Below are positions 30,401-38,172 of a stretch of DNA of 64,000 nucleotides, one piece after another (the first letter of the stretch is position 1; each line of letters opens with the position of its first letter). Below the pieces are notes generated by a model, which worked only from the letters and a program-made list of their open reading frames with translations, had not been told where the DNA came from and did not search any database. A program made the translations under genes and the position numbers. The stretch lies in the NCBI RefSeq assembly GCF_024519315.1, contig NZ_JANIIC010000004.1, forward strand, positions 62,001 to 126,000, written 5' to 3'. Source of the DNA: Streptomyces malaysiensis subsp. samsunensis. Lineage in GTDB: Bacteria > Actinomycetota > Actinomycetes > Streptomycetales > Streptomycetaceae.

Positions 30401-31127
30401 GGGAGGCGACCGGGAGGTCGGCGTACCAGTCGTAGAAGGACAGGAGCGTGCCGCCGATCAGTGACATGAAGCGGGCACCCGCCGCGAAGGACGCCATGGA
30501 CATCGCCGGGATCGGGGAGAAGCCCGCCACCCGGTCGGGGCCGTACGTCTTGATGGTGCTGACGTGTGCGGCGGCCACCAGCTCGGCCACCTCGTCCCAG
30601 TCGGCGCGCACCAGACCGCCCTTGCCGCGGGCCCGCTTGTACGCCCGTGCCTTCGCCGGGTCGCGGGTGATCTCCGCCCAGGCCGCCACCGGGTCACCGA
30701 GCCGCCCACGGGCCTCGCGCCACAGCTTCAGCAGGGCGCCGCGCACATACGGATAGCGGACGCGGCCGGGGGAGTAGGTGTACCAGGAGAACGACGCCCC
30801 GCGCGGACAGCCACGAGGCTCGTACTCGGGGCAGTCGGCGCCGATCGACGGGTAGTCGGTGGCCTGGTGCTCCCAGGTGATGATGCCGTCCTTGACGTAC
30901 ACCATCCACGAACACGACCCGGTGCAGTTCACGCCGTGTGTGGAGCGCACCACCCGGTCGTGCGCCCACCGGTCCCGGTAGAACCCTTCCCATGTGCCGT
31001 CGTCGGTGCCGAAGACGGCGCGTCCGTCCCCCGACACCTCGCGGCGGGTCAGCAGCCTGCGGGCGGCCAGCGGCCAGCCCTCGCCCGCGCGCCGCTGCGA
31101 GCGGCGGGTGCCCTTGTCGTTCTCCAT
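27432..31127 (-). CDS. narG: Respiratory nitrate reductase alpha subunit NarG
   Basis: 1231 aa molybdopterin enzyme, reducing nitrate to nitrite. The FS0 iron-sulphur site is seen in HGVNCTGSCSW and ADCPEYEPRGCPRG; the molybdenum-ligand Asp lies in SFYDWYADLPVASP (~residue 218); DFRMTSTGLLADVVLPAATWYE and NYQDNKHMLALSRGGPVIWM are typical late motifs. The start at 31127 (MENDKGTRRSQRRAGEGWPL) is preferred to a frame reaching 31172, because the family N-terminus aligns there. First gene of narGHJI-VKOR; the upstream region carries a GGGCC-type box 38 bp from the start. It resembles the S. coelicolor nar copies, of which Nar2 sits in the dormancy region. Confidence 0.97.
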   Translation of the reverse strand: MENDKGTRRSQRRAGEGWPLAARRLLTRREVSGDGRAVFGTDDGTWEGFYRDRWAHDRVVRSTHGVNCTGSCSWMVYVKDGIITWEHQATDYPSIGADCPEYEPRGCPRGASFSWYTYSPGRVRYPYVRGALLKLWREARGRLGDPVAAWAEITRDPAKARAYKRARGKGGLVRADWDEVAELVAAAHVSTIKTYGPDRVAGFSPIPAMSMASFAAGARFMSLIGGTLLSFYDWYADLPVASPQVFGDQTDVPEAADWWNAGYLVMWGSNIPVTRTPDAHFLTETRYNGTKVVAVSPDYADNVKHADEWLAPHPGTDGALAMAMGHVILREFLVDRAVPYFQDYLRTYTDAPFLVTLREHERGLVPDGFLTAADLGHDTEHAESKTVLLDAVTGEPVVPNGSLGFRWGKAEPGRWNLDLGDTVPALSLLDGAEDTVAVALPRFDEGSTEGGSVMVRGVPVRRLRGRLVTTVFDLMLAQYGVERPGLPGRWPASYDDASEPATPAWQEAITSVPAGQAARIAREFARNAERTRGRSMIVLGAGTNHWFHSDTMYRAFLALVTMTGCQGVNGGGWAHYVGQEKIRPLTGLQHLAFAFDWQRPTRHMAGTSYWYLNSDQWRYEAFGPGELASPLGDGRFAGKGFADCLAQAVRRGWTPGHPGFNRNPLDLADEAARAGRPVAEHIVDELRSGRLRFAAEDPDDPANFPRVLTVWRANLLGSSGKGNEYFLRHLLGTDAAIRSEQTPSEGRPEEVVWREEAPEGKLDLLVTIDFRMTSTGLLADVVLPAATWYEKDDLSSTDMHPFVHAFTPAIAPPWQARTDYETFLAIADRFSELAAEHLGTRTDVLAVPLQHDTPDELAQPGGAVRDWKAGECAPVPGLTMPKLVVIERDYATTAQKMRSVGPLLDTLGTTTKGITVHPDQELDELRHRCGTVRDGIAAGRPSLATASDMCEAILALSGTTNGRLATEGFRELERQTGSEGLSGLASEREAERITFADTRTQPRAVLTSYEWSGSETGGRRYSPFVINTEHKKPWHTLTGRQHFFLQHSWVSELGEQLPVYRPPLNASRHYGDEHLHEGGAEVTVRYLTPHSKWSIHSNYQDNKHMLALSRGGPVIWMSTADAEKIGVTDNEWIEAYNRNGVVAARAVVTHRMPEGTVYMYHAQDRTVNVPKAEVSGKRGGIHNSLTRLLLKPTHLAGGYAQFTYAFNYYGPTGNQRDEVTVIRRRVRRVEY

Positions 31128-31143
31128 GCTCGTGAACGCTAGG

Positions 31144-31225
31144 TTTCGGCCCTGGACGGGTCTTGGGCCCAACGGCCCCCGCGGCCCGTCCCTTCGGCCT
31201 GTCCCCGTCCCTTCGGCCCGTCCCC
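31144..31225 (-). promoter_or_regulatory. nar operon control region: GGGCC box and a 19-bp tandem repeat
   Basis: GGGCCCAACGGCCC (31165-31178) is an exact match to the GGGCC-N4-GGCCC form. Just beyond it, a 19-bp unit beginning GTCCCTTCGGCC occurs twice in tandem (31188-31206 and 31207-31225, one mismatch), each carrying a CTTCGGCC half-site. Together they could bind several regulator dimers upstream of narG. Confidence 0.55.
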
Positions 31226-31265
31226 GTCCGGCCGCTCGCCACGGCTGCCGAAGGTCCGGTCGGGG

Positions 31266-31829
31266 TCAGCGTTCGGGGCCGCGGATGCCCTCGAGCAAGA
31301 GCGTGACGTGCCTGCGCCAGTTACGGGCGTCCGTCATGTTCGCCATGGCGCCACGGGTGATGAGGACGAAGTCATCGGCGCGGAAGTCCTCACGGAGGTG
31401 GCCGGCGTCGATGGCGCGCCGCACGATGCGCTCGGTGATCGCGGAGAAATCCGTCTTCTCGGCGGCGATGTCGTTCCAGCTCGGCTCTTCCGGACCGAGG
31501 AGCGCGAAGCGGAACGCGGCGTCGGCCTGTGCGGACTCCAGGTAGCCGTAGAGCAGCGTCTCGAAGGCCGCCCAGGGATCGCTGGCCTCGTCGGCGGCGC
31601 GGGCGAGGGCGGTCATCGCCTCGAACCGGCGGCCGATGATCGCCGCGAGCAGCGCCTGCTTGTCGGCGAAGTGCCGGTAGAGGGTGCCGACACCCAGACC
31701 GGCGCGTTCGGCGATCTCCTCCATCTGCACGGCGTCGCCCCGCTGGGCGAACAGCTCGCCGGCGGCGTCGAGGACGGACTCGCGGTTGCGCCGGGCGTCG
31801 GCCCGCAGCGGACGTTCGGGAGCAGTCAT
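31266..31829 (-). CDS. TetR-family transcriptional regulator
   Basis: 187 aa. N-terminal helix-turn-helix (~10-60): ADARRNRESVLDAAGELFAQ, AERAGLGVGTLYRHFADKQ. The C-terminal ligand domain has no recognised specificity. It is divergent from an NmrA-like oxidoreductase gene 93 bp away and most likely represses it. The start at 31829 was chosen because the frame extending to 31862 would run into the operator-like repeat. It separates the nar operon from the nitroreductase/narK genes but has no obvious dormancy function. Confidence 0.9.
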   Translation of the reverse strand: MTAPERPLRADARRNRESVLDAAGELFAQRGDAVQMEEIAERAGLGVGTLYRHFADKQALLAAIIGRRFEAMTALARAADEASDPWAAFETLLYGYLESAQADAAFRFALLGPEEPSWNDIAAEKTDFSAITERIVRRAIDAGHLREDFRADDFVLITRGAMANMTDARNWRRHVTLLLEGIRGPER

Positions 31830-31830
31830 G

Positions 31831-31863
31831 GTCAGTTCACTGTAGTTGACGTTGCGCGGCAAC
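31831..31863. promoter_or_regulatory. Candidate TetR operator between the regulator and NmrA-like gene
   Basis: GTTGCGCGGCAAC (31851-31863) is a perfect 5-bp-armed inverted repeat, and GTCAGTTCACTGTAGTTGAC (31831-31850) is a looser one. Both lie directly in front of the TetR start in the 93-bp divergent gap. Confidence 0.5.
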
Positions 31864-31922
31864 CGTGCCTACATTCGGATTATTCAGAACCGGAATTCAG
31901 CTTCAGGTTAGAGGGATGTCCA

Positions 31923-32798
31923 ATGATCGTCGTCACCACACCGACAGGACAGATCGGCGGTCAGCTGGTCCATCGGCTGCTCGACCAGGACAAGGAGGTC
32001 CGGGTCATCGTCCGTGACGCCTCGCGTCTGGAGGACACGGTCCGCGAGCGGGTCGAGACCGTCGAGGGCTCCCACGACGAGCCGGGAGTGCTCGATGAGG
32101 CACTGCCCGGGGCCGAGGCGCTGTTCTGGCTCGTCCCGCCGAGCCGGCAGGCGCCGAGTGTCAGGGAGTACTACCTCGGTTTCGCCCGGGCCGGCGCCGC
32201 CGCCGTCGCACGCCACGGTGTCGGCCATGTCGTCGGGGTGTCCAGCGCCGGACACGGCTGGCCGACCCCGGCCGGTGTCCTCTCGGCGGCCTTCGCCATG
32301 GACGCCGAACTCGGCGCGTCCGGCGCGGCGTACCGGGCGTTGTCCATGCCCTTCTACATGGAGAACCTCCTCGGACAACTCGACGCGATCCGCGGGCCGG
32401 GCGCGTTCCACCTGACCTGTGCGGGTGACCTGCCGCTCGCGTCGATCGCGACGCGGGACATCGCCGGTGCCGCCGCCGATCTGCTCACCGATCTGTCCTG
32501 GACCGGGCAGGAGAACCTCCCCGTGTTCGGCCCCGACCGGCTGACCCCTGACGGCATGGCCGAGGTGATCAGCCAGGAACTCGGGCGGCCGGTCACCTAC
32601 CGTCGCATGAGCATGGACGACTACACGTCGCTGCTCCGCTCCCGGGGCGCCGGTGACCAGCAGGTCAAGGACATGACCGAGGCGTTCGCCGCACAGGACC
32701 ACGGCATCTACGACGCCGACTGGGCGACCGCCGAGCCCACGTCGACAGACTTCCGCACCTGGTGCAGGGAGGTGCTCAGGCCCGCCGCGGACGCCTGA
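31923..32798 (+). CDS. NmrA-like NAD(P)-binding oxidoreductase
   Basis: 291 aa atypical short-chain dehydrogenase fold. It begins MIVVTTPTGQIGGQLVHRLL: the TPTGQIG glycine motif is the nucleotide-binding loop of the NmrA/NAD(P)H azoreductase-like group. IATRDIAGAAADLL in the second half is the typical conserved stretch. It lacks the classical YxxxK, as usual for this group. Members act as quinone/NAD(P)H reductases or redox sensors; the substrate here is unknown. Likely controlled by the divergent TetR. Confidence 0.88.
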   Translation: MIVVTTPTGQIGGQLVHRLLDQDKEVRVIVRDASRLEDTVRERVETVEGSHDEPGVLDEALPGAEALFWLVPPSRQAPSVREYYLGFARAGAAAVARHGVGHVVGVSSAGHGWPTPAGVLSAAFAMDAELGASGAAYRALSMPFYMENLLGQLDAIRGPGAFHLTCAGDLPLASIATRDIAGAAADLLTDLSWTGQENLPVFGPDRLTPDGMAEVISQELGRPVTYRRMSMDDYTSLLRSRGAGDQQVKDMTEAFAAQDHGIYDADWATAEPTSTDFRTWCREVLRPAADA

Positions 32799-33118
32799 GC
32801 GCTCCGCTGGAAGTGCCCCGACCTGCCGTCGATCCTCCGCGGCGCCGTCGTGGCCGGTCGCGCCCGCGCGGCGGAGCCGCACATCGATCGCAGCCCCGCG
32901 CCCCCGCGGGGCACCACCGAACCGCAGCCGACTTCCGCCGATCCGCTCAGTGGCTCATGCGGCGGCCTCGACCACGGGGCGCGGCCCCGGACCCCGGTCG
33001 TCCGTCCATGAGCGGGGACGGTTGGCCCTCGTCAAGCGTCCTGTGACGACGGAGAGTGGAGGCCACACGGGGGACCGCCCGCACCCCGTGGATTTTCACG
33101 GGAGCGGAGGAGCCGCGC
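32799..33118. other. 320-bp intergenic region with terminator and one GGGCC-type box
   Basis: No gene supported. GCCCCGC-(6 nt)-GCGGGGC at 32893-32912 is a plausible terminator for the NmrA-like gene. GGGACGGTTGGCCC at 33015-33028 (GGGAC-N4-GGCCC) lies ~90 bp before the nitroreductase start and fits the dormancy-box pattern. GGAGCGGAGGAG immediately precedes that start. Confidence 0.6.
32893..32912 (+). terminator. Hairpin terminator after the NmrA-like gene
   Basis: Perfect 7-bp stem GCCCCGC/GCGGGGC with a 6-nt loop, ~95 bp after the stop codon. No T-run, as usual in this G+C-rich background. Confidence 0.5.
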
Positions 33119-34144
33119 ATGCAGACCCGGGAGATCGACGCCACCGTGCTGGAAACGCTCATGGCCGCGGCGGTGGCGGCACCCTCGATCCACAACACAC
33201 AGCCGTGGCGCTTCGGGATGCGGGCGGCCACCCGGTCCATCGAGGTCCGCGCCGACGACAGACGAGCGCTGCCGCTGGCCGATCCGGAGCGGCGCGCCCA
33301 GCATCTGTCCGTGGGCGCCGCGGTCTTCAATCTCCGGGTCGCCGTCGCGCACCTGGGCTGGGACCCCGTGGTCCGGTTGCTGCCCGATGAGGACGAGCCC
33401 GACCTGCTGGCCGCCGTGCGACTGACCACGCCCACGGGGCAGCTGTCGGATCACCGGTGGCTGTATCCGGCCGTCGAGCGGCGCCACACCAGCCGGATGC
33501 CGTTCACCGGCCGCCCGGTGCCCGAAGCGGTCGTGGCGGAGATGACCGCGGCCGCGCGGGTCGAGGGCGCGCGACTGCACGTGCCGGACTTCGCCGCCAC
33601 ACGGCTGCTGCTGGGCCTGACCGCGGCGGCCGAAGCCCGCAACCACGCAGGCCCCGCGCGCAACGCTGAAGCCCGCGCCTGGATCACCACCCCGGGGGCG
33701 AACGTTCCCTATGGGATTCCGCTCACCACTCTCGGCCCGCAGGACGCGGACGGGCGGATGCCGATGCGCGACTTCACCGACCGGTCGCCCGTCCCGGGCC
33801 CACCCGCCCGGCACTTCGAACGCCACGCCCAGGTGGCCTTGTTGTCGACGGCTCAGGACCGGCGGGAGGACTGGCTGCGGGCGGGCCAGGCCCTGGAGCG
33901 CGTGCTGCTGACCGCGACCGCGCACGGGGTGCGCACCTCGATGCTGCACCAGGCCATGGAATGGCCGGATCTGCGGGCGGCGGCGTCCCTGTCCCAACGG
34001 CGTTGCTTCCCGCAGCTGTTGATCCGGTTCGGCTACGGCCCGGACGGTGGCCGAACACCGCGCGCCTCCGCGCACGCGGCCGGACATCACACCGAGGGAA
34101 CCGGACCGGAGCCGGGGCGAAGTGGTACCGCCTCCGCGACCTGA
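33119..34144 (+). CDS. Acg-family nitroreductase-like protein
   Basis: 341 aa protein of the Acg subfamily of FMN nitroreductase-fold proteins (M. tuberculosis Acg/Rv2032, a DosR-regulon member). Typical marks are AAVAAPSIHNTQPWRF at residues ~16-31, HRWLYPAVERRHTSRMPF in the middle, and GQALERVLLTATAHGVRTSMLHQAME near the end. Acg itself binds FMN without showing nitroreductase activity and is thought to sequester flavin. The start at 33119 is set by GGAGGAG just upstream. The C-terminal ~30 residues are low-complexity. An upstream GGGAC-N4-GGCCC box and the neighbours support dormancy control. Confidence 0.9.
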   Translation: MQTREIDATVLETLMAAAVAAPSIHNTQPWRFGMRAATRSIEVRADDRRALPLADPERRAQHLSVGAAVFNLRVAVAHLGWDPVVRLLPDEDEPDLLAAVRLTTPTGQLSDHRWLYPAVERRHTSRMPFTGRPVPEAVVAEMTAAARVEGARLHVPDFAATRLLLGLTAAAEARNHAGPARNAEARAWITTPGANVPYGIPLTTLGPQDADGRMPMRDFTDRSPVPGPPARHFERHAQVALLSTAQDRREDWLRAGQALERVLLTATAHGVRTSMLHQAMEWPDLRAAASLSQRRCFPQLLIRFGYGPDGGRTPRASAHAAGHHTEGTGPEPGRSGTASAT

Positions 34145-34551
34145 GCTCGACGCGGCTGTGTGGGACGGGTCTCCGGCCGCGGGGGACCGGTGGAAGCGGG
34201 GGCGGGGGCCGCGGTGCGCCGGAGTCGGTCTGTGCCGGGCGTGCGGCGAGTCCCCGGCCGGTGGCCATCTCGCCGTGCCCAGCGGCCCGTTGGCCGTTCT
34301 TCCGGACGACCTCCGGCTCCCCGCCGGGGATCGCTCCGGCAGAGCCCCCGGCCGGTACCGGGACGCGGTAGGGCCCATCGGCCCGGACAGCCCGTCTTGA
34401 TGGGCGGCCCCTACGGCCCCGGCGCCGAGGACCGGTCGGACCGGCACGAGGCACCGACGGCCCCGTGCGGGGCAGCCACGAATCCCGAAGCCTGGGCAAG
34501 GGCCGCCGCCAGGGCGCGAGCGGCCGGATCACTGCTATCGGGAGGAATACG
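34145..34551. promoter_or_regulatory. 407-bp region upstream of narK with two GGGCC-type boxes
   Basis: No gene supported. It holds GGGCCCATCGGCCC (34371-34384, exact half-sites) and GGCCCCTACGGCCC (34406-34419, one mismatch) ~130-180 bp before narK, and a short hairpin GCCCCGTGCGGGGC (34460-34473). GGAGGA directly precedes the narK start. Confidence 0.55.
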
Positions 34552-35838
34552 ATGGTGCTCCAACGGTCTGGGAGAGACGGCGCGACGCCGTCGGCGCACG
34601 AGCCGGTGCCGGCCCGCGCCTGGCTGATGCTGGCGCTTGCCACGGTCGGCTTCGCCGTCAACTTCTGGGCCTGGGCGCTGCTCAGCCCGCTCGGCCCGCG
34701 CTTCCAGGACCGCCTGGACCTGACCTCGTTCCAGCAGTCGCTGCTGGTGGCGGTGCCGGTGGTGGTCGGCTCGCTGGGCCGTATCCCGGTCGGCGCGCTG
34801 ACCGACCGGTTCGGCGGGCGGGCCATGTTCCCCATCGTGTCGGCGGCCACCGTCGTGCCGGTGCTCCACCTCGGTCTGGCCGGTCACTCCTCCCTCGCCG
34901 CCCTGCTGGTCGGCGGATTCTTCCTCGGCATCGGCGGTACCGCCTTCGCCGTCGGCGTACCGTTCGTCAACGCCTGGTTCCCTCCCGAGCGGCGCGGTCT
35001 GGCCATCGGTGTCTTCGGCGCCGGTATGGGCGGTACGGCCATCAGCGCTCTGACCACGGTGAAGCTGGTCGACGCGCACAGCATGTCCACCCCCTTCCTG
35101 ATCACTGCCGCGGTGCTCGCCGTGTACGCCGTGACGGCCGCGCTGCTGCTGCGTGACGCGCCCGGCCGCACCACGCCGACCGAGCCGTTGGCCCGCCGGC
35201 TGGCCGCCACCGCCCGGCTGGGCATCACCTGGCAGGCATCCGCGCTGTACACGGTCGCGTTCGGCGGCTACGTCGCCTTCTCCGTCTACCTGCCCACCTA
35301 CCTCAAGACCGGCTATGGCCTGACCCAGGCCGACGCCGCGAACCGCATGGCCGGGTTCGTGCTCGTCGCGGTCGCGATGCGCCCGGTCGGCGGTTGGCTG
35401 TCCGACCGGCTGGGCCCGGTCCGGGTGCTGGCCGGGGCGCTGGCCGTGGTCGTGGCCGGGGCGGTGGCGCAGTCTTTCACCCCGGCCCTGGCTCCGATGG
35501 GCACCATCGCTTTCCTCGCCATGGCCGGGGCGCTCGGCGCGGGCAGCGGGGCGACCTTCGCCCTGGTCGCCCTCCTGACCCCGGCTGATCGGATCGGCTC
35601 GGTCACCGGTGTGGTCGGCGCCGCCGGTGGTCTGGGCGGCTTCGTCCCGCCGCTGGTGATGGGCTCGATGTACGGCGAGTACGGGACGTACGCGGCCGGC
35701 CTCGCCCTGCTCGCGATCGTGGCGGCCGCCGCGCTGGTCTACACCCTTATCCGCGTACGTGCCGCGGCCGAAGGCGGCGGGGGGAAGCGGCCCACCGACC
35801 GCCGGGGTGAGCGCCGCATCGCGGGCACCACCACGTAG
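34552..35838 (+). CDS. narK: NarK-type nitrate/nitrite transporter (MFS)
   Basis: 428 aa, 12 membrane helices, NNP family. Family marks: NFWAWALLSPLGPRF in helix 1, the substrate-site Arg in GRIPVGALTDRFGGR, the glycine-rich nitrate signature GIGGTAFAVGVPFVNAWFPP, and a second Gly-rich motif GAAGGLGGFVPPLVMG. It imports nitrate and/or exports nitrite for the nar operon. GGAGGA lies 6 nt before the ATG. It converges on the histidine-kinase gene. Confidence 0.94.
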   Translation: MVLQRSGRDGATPSAHEPVPARAWLMLALATVGFAVNFWAWALLSPLGPRFQDRLDLTSFQQSLLVAVPVVVGSLGRIPVGALTDRFGGRAMFPIVSAATVVPVLHLGLAGHSSLAALLVGGFFLGIGGTAFAVGVPFVNAWFPPERRGLAIGVFGAGMGGTAISALTTVKLVDAHSMSTPFLITAAVLAVYAVTAALLLRDAPGRTTPTEPLARRLAATARLGITWQASALYTVAFGGYVAFSVYLPTYLKTGYGLTQADAANRMAGFVLVAVAMRPVGGWLSDRLGPVRVLAGALAVVVAGAVAQSFTPALAPMGTIAFLAMAGALGAGSGATFALVALLTPADRIGSVTGVVGAAGGLGGFVPPLVMGSMYGEYGTYAAGLALLAIVAAAALVYTLIRVRAAAEGGGGKRPTDRRGERRIAGTTT

Positions 35839-35984
35839 GCGCGAAGCGGTCGAGGCCACGCGCGCCAAGGCGGGCAGCCCCCTGTCCCGGCCGGTCGCGT
35901 GAAGGGGCGGTCGCAGGGCGGCACTCCCATCCGCCCGCCCACCCGCGCGTCTGCGTTCACCAGGCCGGTCCGGAGCTGGGCACG

Positions 35985-37721
35985 TCAGGTCGAGGAGAGC
36001 GGGACGACCCACTCGACGACCGTGCCGCTCGGCTGGTTCGCGGACAGGTCGAAGGTGCCGCCCAACTCCTCCGCGCGTCGGCGGAGGTTCGCCAGGCCGC
36101 TGCGGCGGGTGACCGCCGGGTCGATCCCCAGGCCGTTGTCGGCCACCCGCAGATGCAGGGTGGCGTCGGTGGCCTCGACGCCGACATCGACGGTGGTGGC
36201 CTGCGCGTGCCGGGCGGCGTTGGACAGCGCCTCGCCGAGCACGGCCAGCAACTGCTCGGCCTGCTCGGCGGACACGGCCGTGTCCAGCAGCCCGGTCATG
36301 CGCAGCGCGGGGGCGAAGCCGAGCGATTCGGTGGCCCGTTCGGTGGCCGCCACCAGCTGGGCGCGCAGCCCGCTGCCGCGACGGGCCTGATCGTGCTCGC
36401 GAAGGGCGTAGACGGTGGAGCGGATGATCTTGATGGTGTCGTCCAGGTCGTCCACGACTCGCTGGACCCGTTCGCTCACCTGTGGTCGGTCGGAGACCCG
36501 GCCCAGCGCGGACTGGAGGGACAGCGCACCCGCGAACAGCCGCTGGATGACCAGGTCGTGCAGGTCCCGGGCGATCCTGTCGCGGTCGTCGAGCACGACC
36601 ATGCGCTCGGTGTCCCGCCGGTGCTCGGCGACGTCCAGGGCCAGCGCGGCCTGGTTGCCGAACCCGGTGACCATGTCGATCACGGCGTCGGTGAACAGGG
36701 CGCTGCCCGGCAGGTTCGCGACCTGTAGCACTCCCCGGACGTGCTCCCGCGTGCCGAGCGGCACGAAGAAGGCCGGCCCCAGCTCCACCACCGAGGCGCT
36801 GCCGCCCTCGGCGCGCGGGTCGGCGCTCACGGCCTCGCTGATGATCGTCTCCCCGGATGTGTAGACCTTCGCGGCCAGCGCCGTGGCGGGCAGCACCAGC
36901 CCGCGCACCCGCTCCGTCTGCGTGCCCGAGCCGGCCTCGAGGACCAGCTCCCCACTGTCTCCGACGGGCACCGCCAGGGTGACCAGGTCCGCGTCGGCCA
37001 TCTCCCGCACGGTGGCGGTGAAGGACTCCAGCACCGCGGCGGGCTCGGCACCGGACAGGAGGCTGCGGGTCAGCTCGTTGCTGGCCGCGAGCCATCGCTG
37101 CCGACGGTGCGCCTCGTCGTACAGCCGGGCGTTGTCGATCGCCACACCGGCCGCCGCGGCCAGGGTGCGCAGCACCGCCTCGTCGTCGGTGTCGAACTCC
37201 GTACCGCTCCGCTTGTTCGTCAGGTAGAGGTTGCCGAACACCTGGTCGCGCACCCGGACCGGGGCGCCGAGGAAGCTGGTCATCGGCGGATGGCCGGACG
37301 GGAAGCCGACGGACGCCGGATGATCGGCCAGGTTCGCCAGGCGCAGCGGCTCCGGGTGGCGGATGAGCAGCCCGAGGATGCCCGCGCCGCGCGGGTAGGG
37401 CCCGATCCGGGCGATGGTCTCGTCGTCGATGCCGACGGTGACGAACTGCTTGATCGTGCCTTCCTCGCCCAGCACCCCGAGCGCCCCGTACTGGGCGTCG
37501 ACCAGGGCGACCGCCGACTCCACGATGCGTTGCAGCACCACCTCGAGATCCAGGTCGGAGCCGACCGCCAACACCGCGTCGAGCAACGTATGGACCCGGT
37601 CCCGGGCCGCCCTGACCTGCGCCACCTGCTGCTGTAGGTCGTCCAGCAGTGCGTCCAGCCGCAGCTGGGGAGACATCCCGGATGCCTCCACCTCATGCGA
37701 ACCCCGCGCGCGCTCGTCCAC
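35985..37721 (-). CDS. GAF-GAF histidine kinase, DevS/DosT/OsdK-like
   Basis: 578 aa from a GTG at 37721, preceded by AAGGGAG at 5 nt; an in-frame ATG at 37739 is an alternative. A short N-terminal coil leads to GAF1 (~55-195), GAF2 (~215-370), a HisKA_3 dimerisation domain with DRIARDLHDLV (His ~388) and a HATPase domain (ALSNAARHA, VADNGLGI, GLANLRRRAEELGG). GAF1 keeps FPSGHPPMTSFLGAPV; the His of HPPM aligns, from memory of the family, with the haem-ligating His of mycobacterial DevS, so O2/NO sensing by haem is likely. Probable partner of the response regulator at 21579-22271, 14 kb away. No membrane helices. Confidence 0.88.
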   Translation of the reverse strand: MDERARGSHEVEASGMSPQLRLDALLDDLQQQVAQVRAARDRVHTLLDAVLAVGSDLDLEVVLQRIVESAVALVDAQYGALGVLGEEGTIKQFVTVGIDDETIARIGPYPRGAGILGLLIRHPEPLRLANLADHPASVGFPSGHPPMTSFLGAPVRVRDQVFGNLYLTNKRSGTEFDTDDEAVLRTLAAAAGVAIDNARLYDEAHRRQRWLAASNELTRSLLSGAEPAAVLESFTATVREMADADLVTLAVPVGDSGELVLEAGSGTQTERVRGLVLPATALAAKVYTSGETIISEAVSADPRAEGGSASVVELGPAFFVPLGTREHVRGVLQVANLPGSALFTDAVIDMVTGFGNQAALALDVAEHRRDTERMVVLDDRDRIARDLHDLVIQRLFAGALSLQSALGRVSDRPQVSERVQRVVDDLDDTIKIIRSTVYALREHDQARRGSGLRAQLVAATERATESLGFAPALRMTGLLDTAVSAEQAEQLLAVLGEALSNAARHAQATTVDVGVEATDATLHLRVADNGLGIDPAVTRRSGLANLRRRAEELGGTFDLSANQPSGTVVEWVVPLSST

Positions 37722-37933
37722 CACAGCTCCCTTCACCATGCCCCCGGCCCACCCAAGAATGCCGGACGAACCGAACTCGTACGACGGCACCCGGGGGGCG
37801 CACCCGAGCGGACGGTGTGGGCACGGCTCACGAGTGATGGGCGGATGGCGATCGTCCCACGACTCGGCCCGGCGGCACCGGCGGCCCCGGCACAAGCCGT
37901 TCGCGCGCGGCCGTACCAGGCGGCCGGTATCGC

Positions 37934-38172
37934 TCAACCCGGGCGGCCCGACAGCTCGTCGGCGCGAGCGATGATCAACCGGCGGACGACGACGGAGGAT
38001 CGCGACGGCTGGCTGTCCACGCGCTGGACCAGGCTGACCTCCACCGGTTCCGCGTCCGCCAGGGGGAACCGCACCAGACCGGTCGGGGGCGGCCGGGTGC
38101 CGAAGTGTGCCAGAAGGCCCACCCCGGCGCCTTCGGCCGCCATGGTCCGAACCGTTCCGGCGCTCCATCGTC
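37934..38172 (-). pseudogene. C-terminal stub of a LysR-family regulator
   Basis: Minus-strand translation from about 38172 to the stop at 37934 reads SAGTVRTMAAEGAGVGLL, then a segment with TRPPPTGLVRFPLADAEP and VVRRLIIARADEL, which is the end of a LysR effector-binding domain. The DNA-binding half and most of the effector domain are absent; an in-frame stop lies just upstream of the homology. The break point falls where the neighbouring plus-strand permease homology begins (~38155), so one deletion seems to have removed the 5' parts of both genes. Confidence 0.7.

Noticed and set aside
28347..30464. 2.1-kb plus-strand open frame inside narG
   Set aside because: No domain and low-complexity composition; narG motifs are continuous on the opposite strand.
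34460..34473. Short hairpin GCCCCGTGCGGGGC before narK as a terminator
   Set aside because: Only 5-bp arms and more than 300 bp past the nearest stop; chance in G+C-rich DNA is likely.
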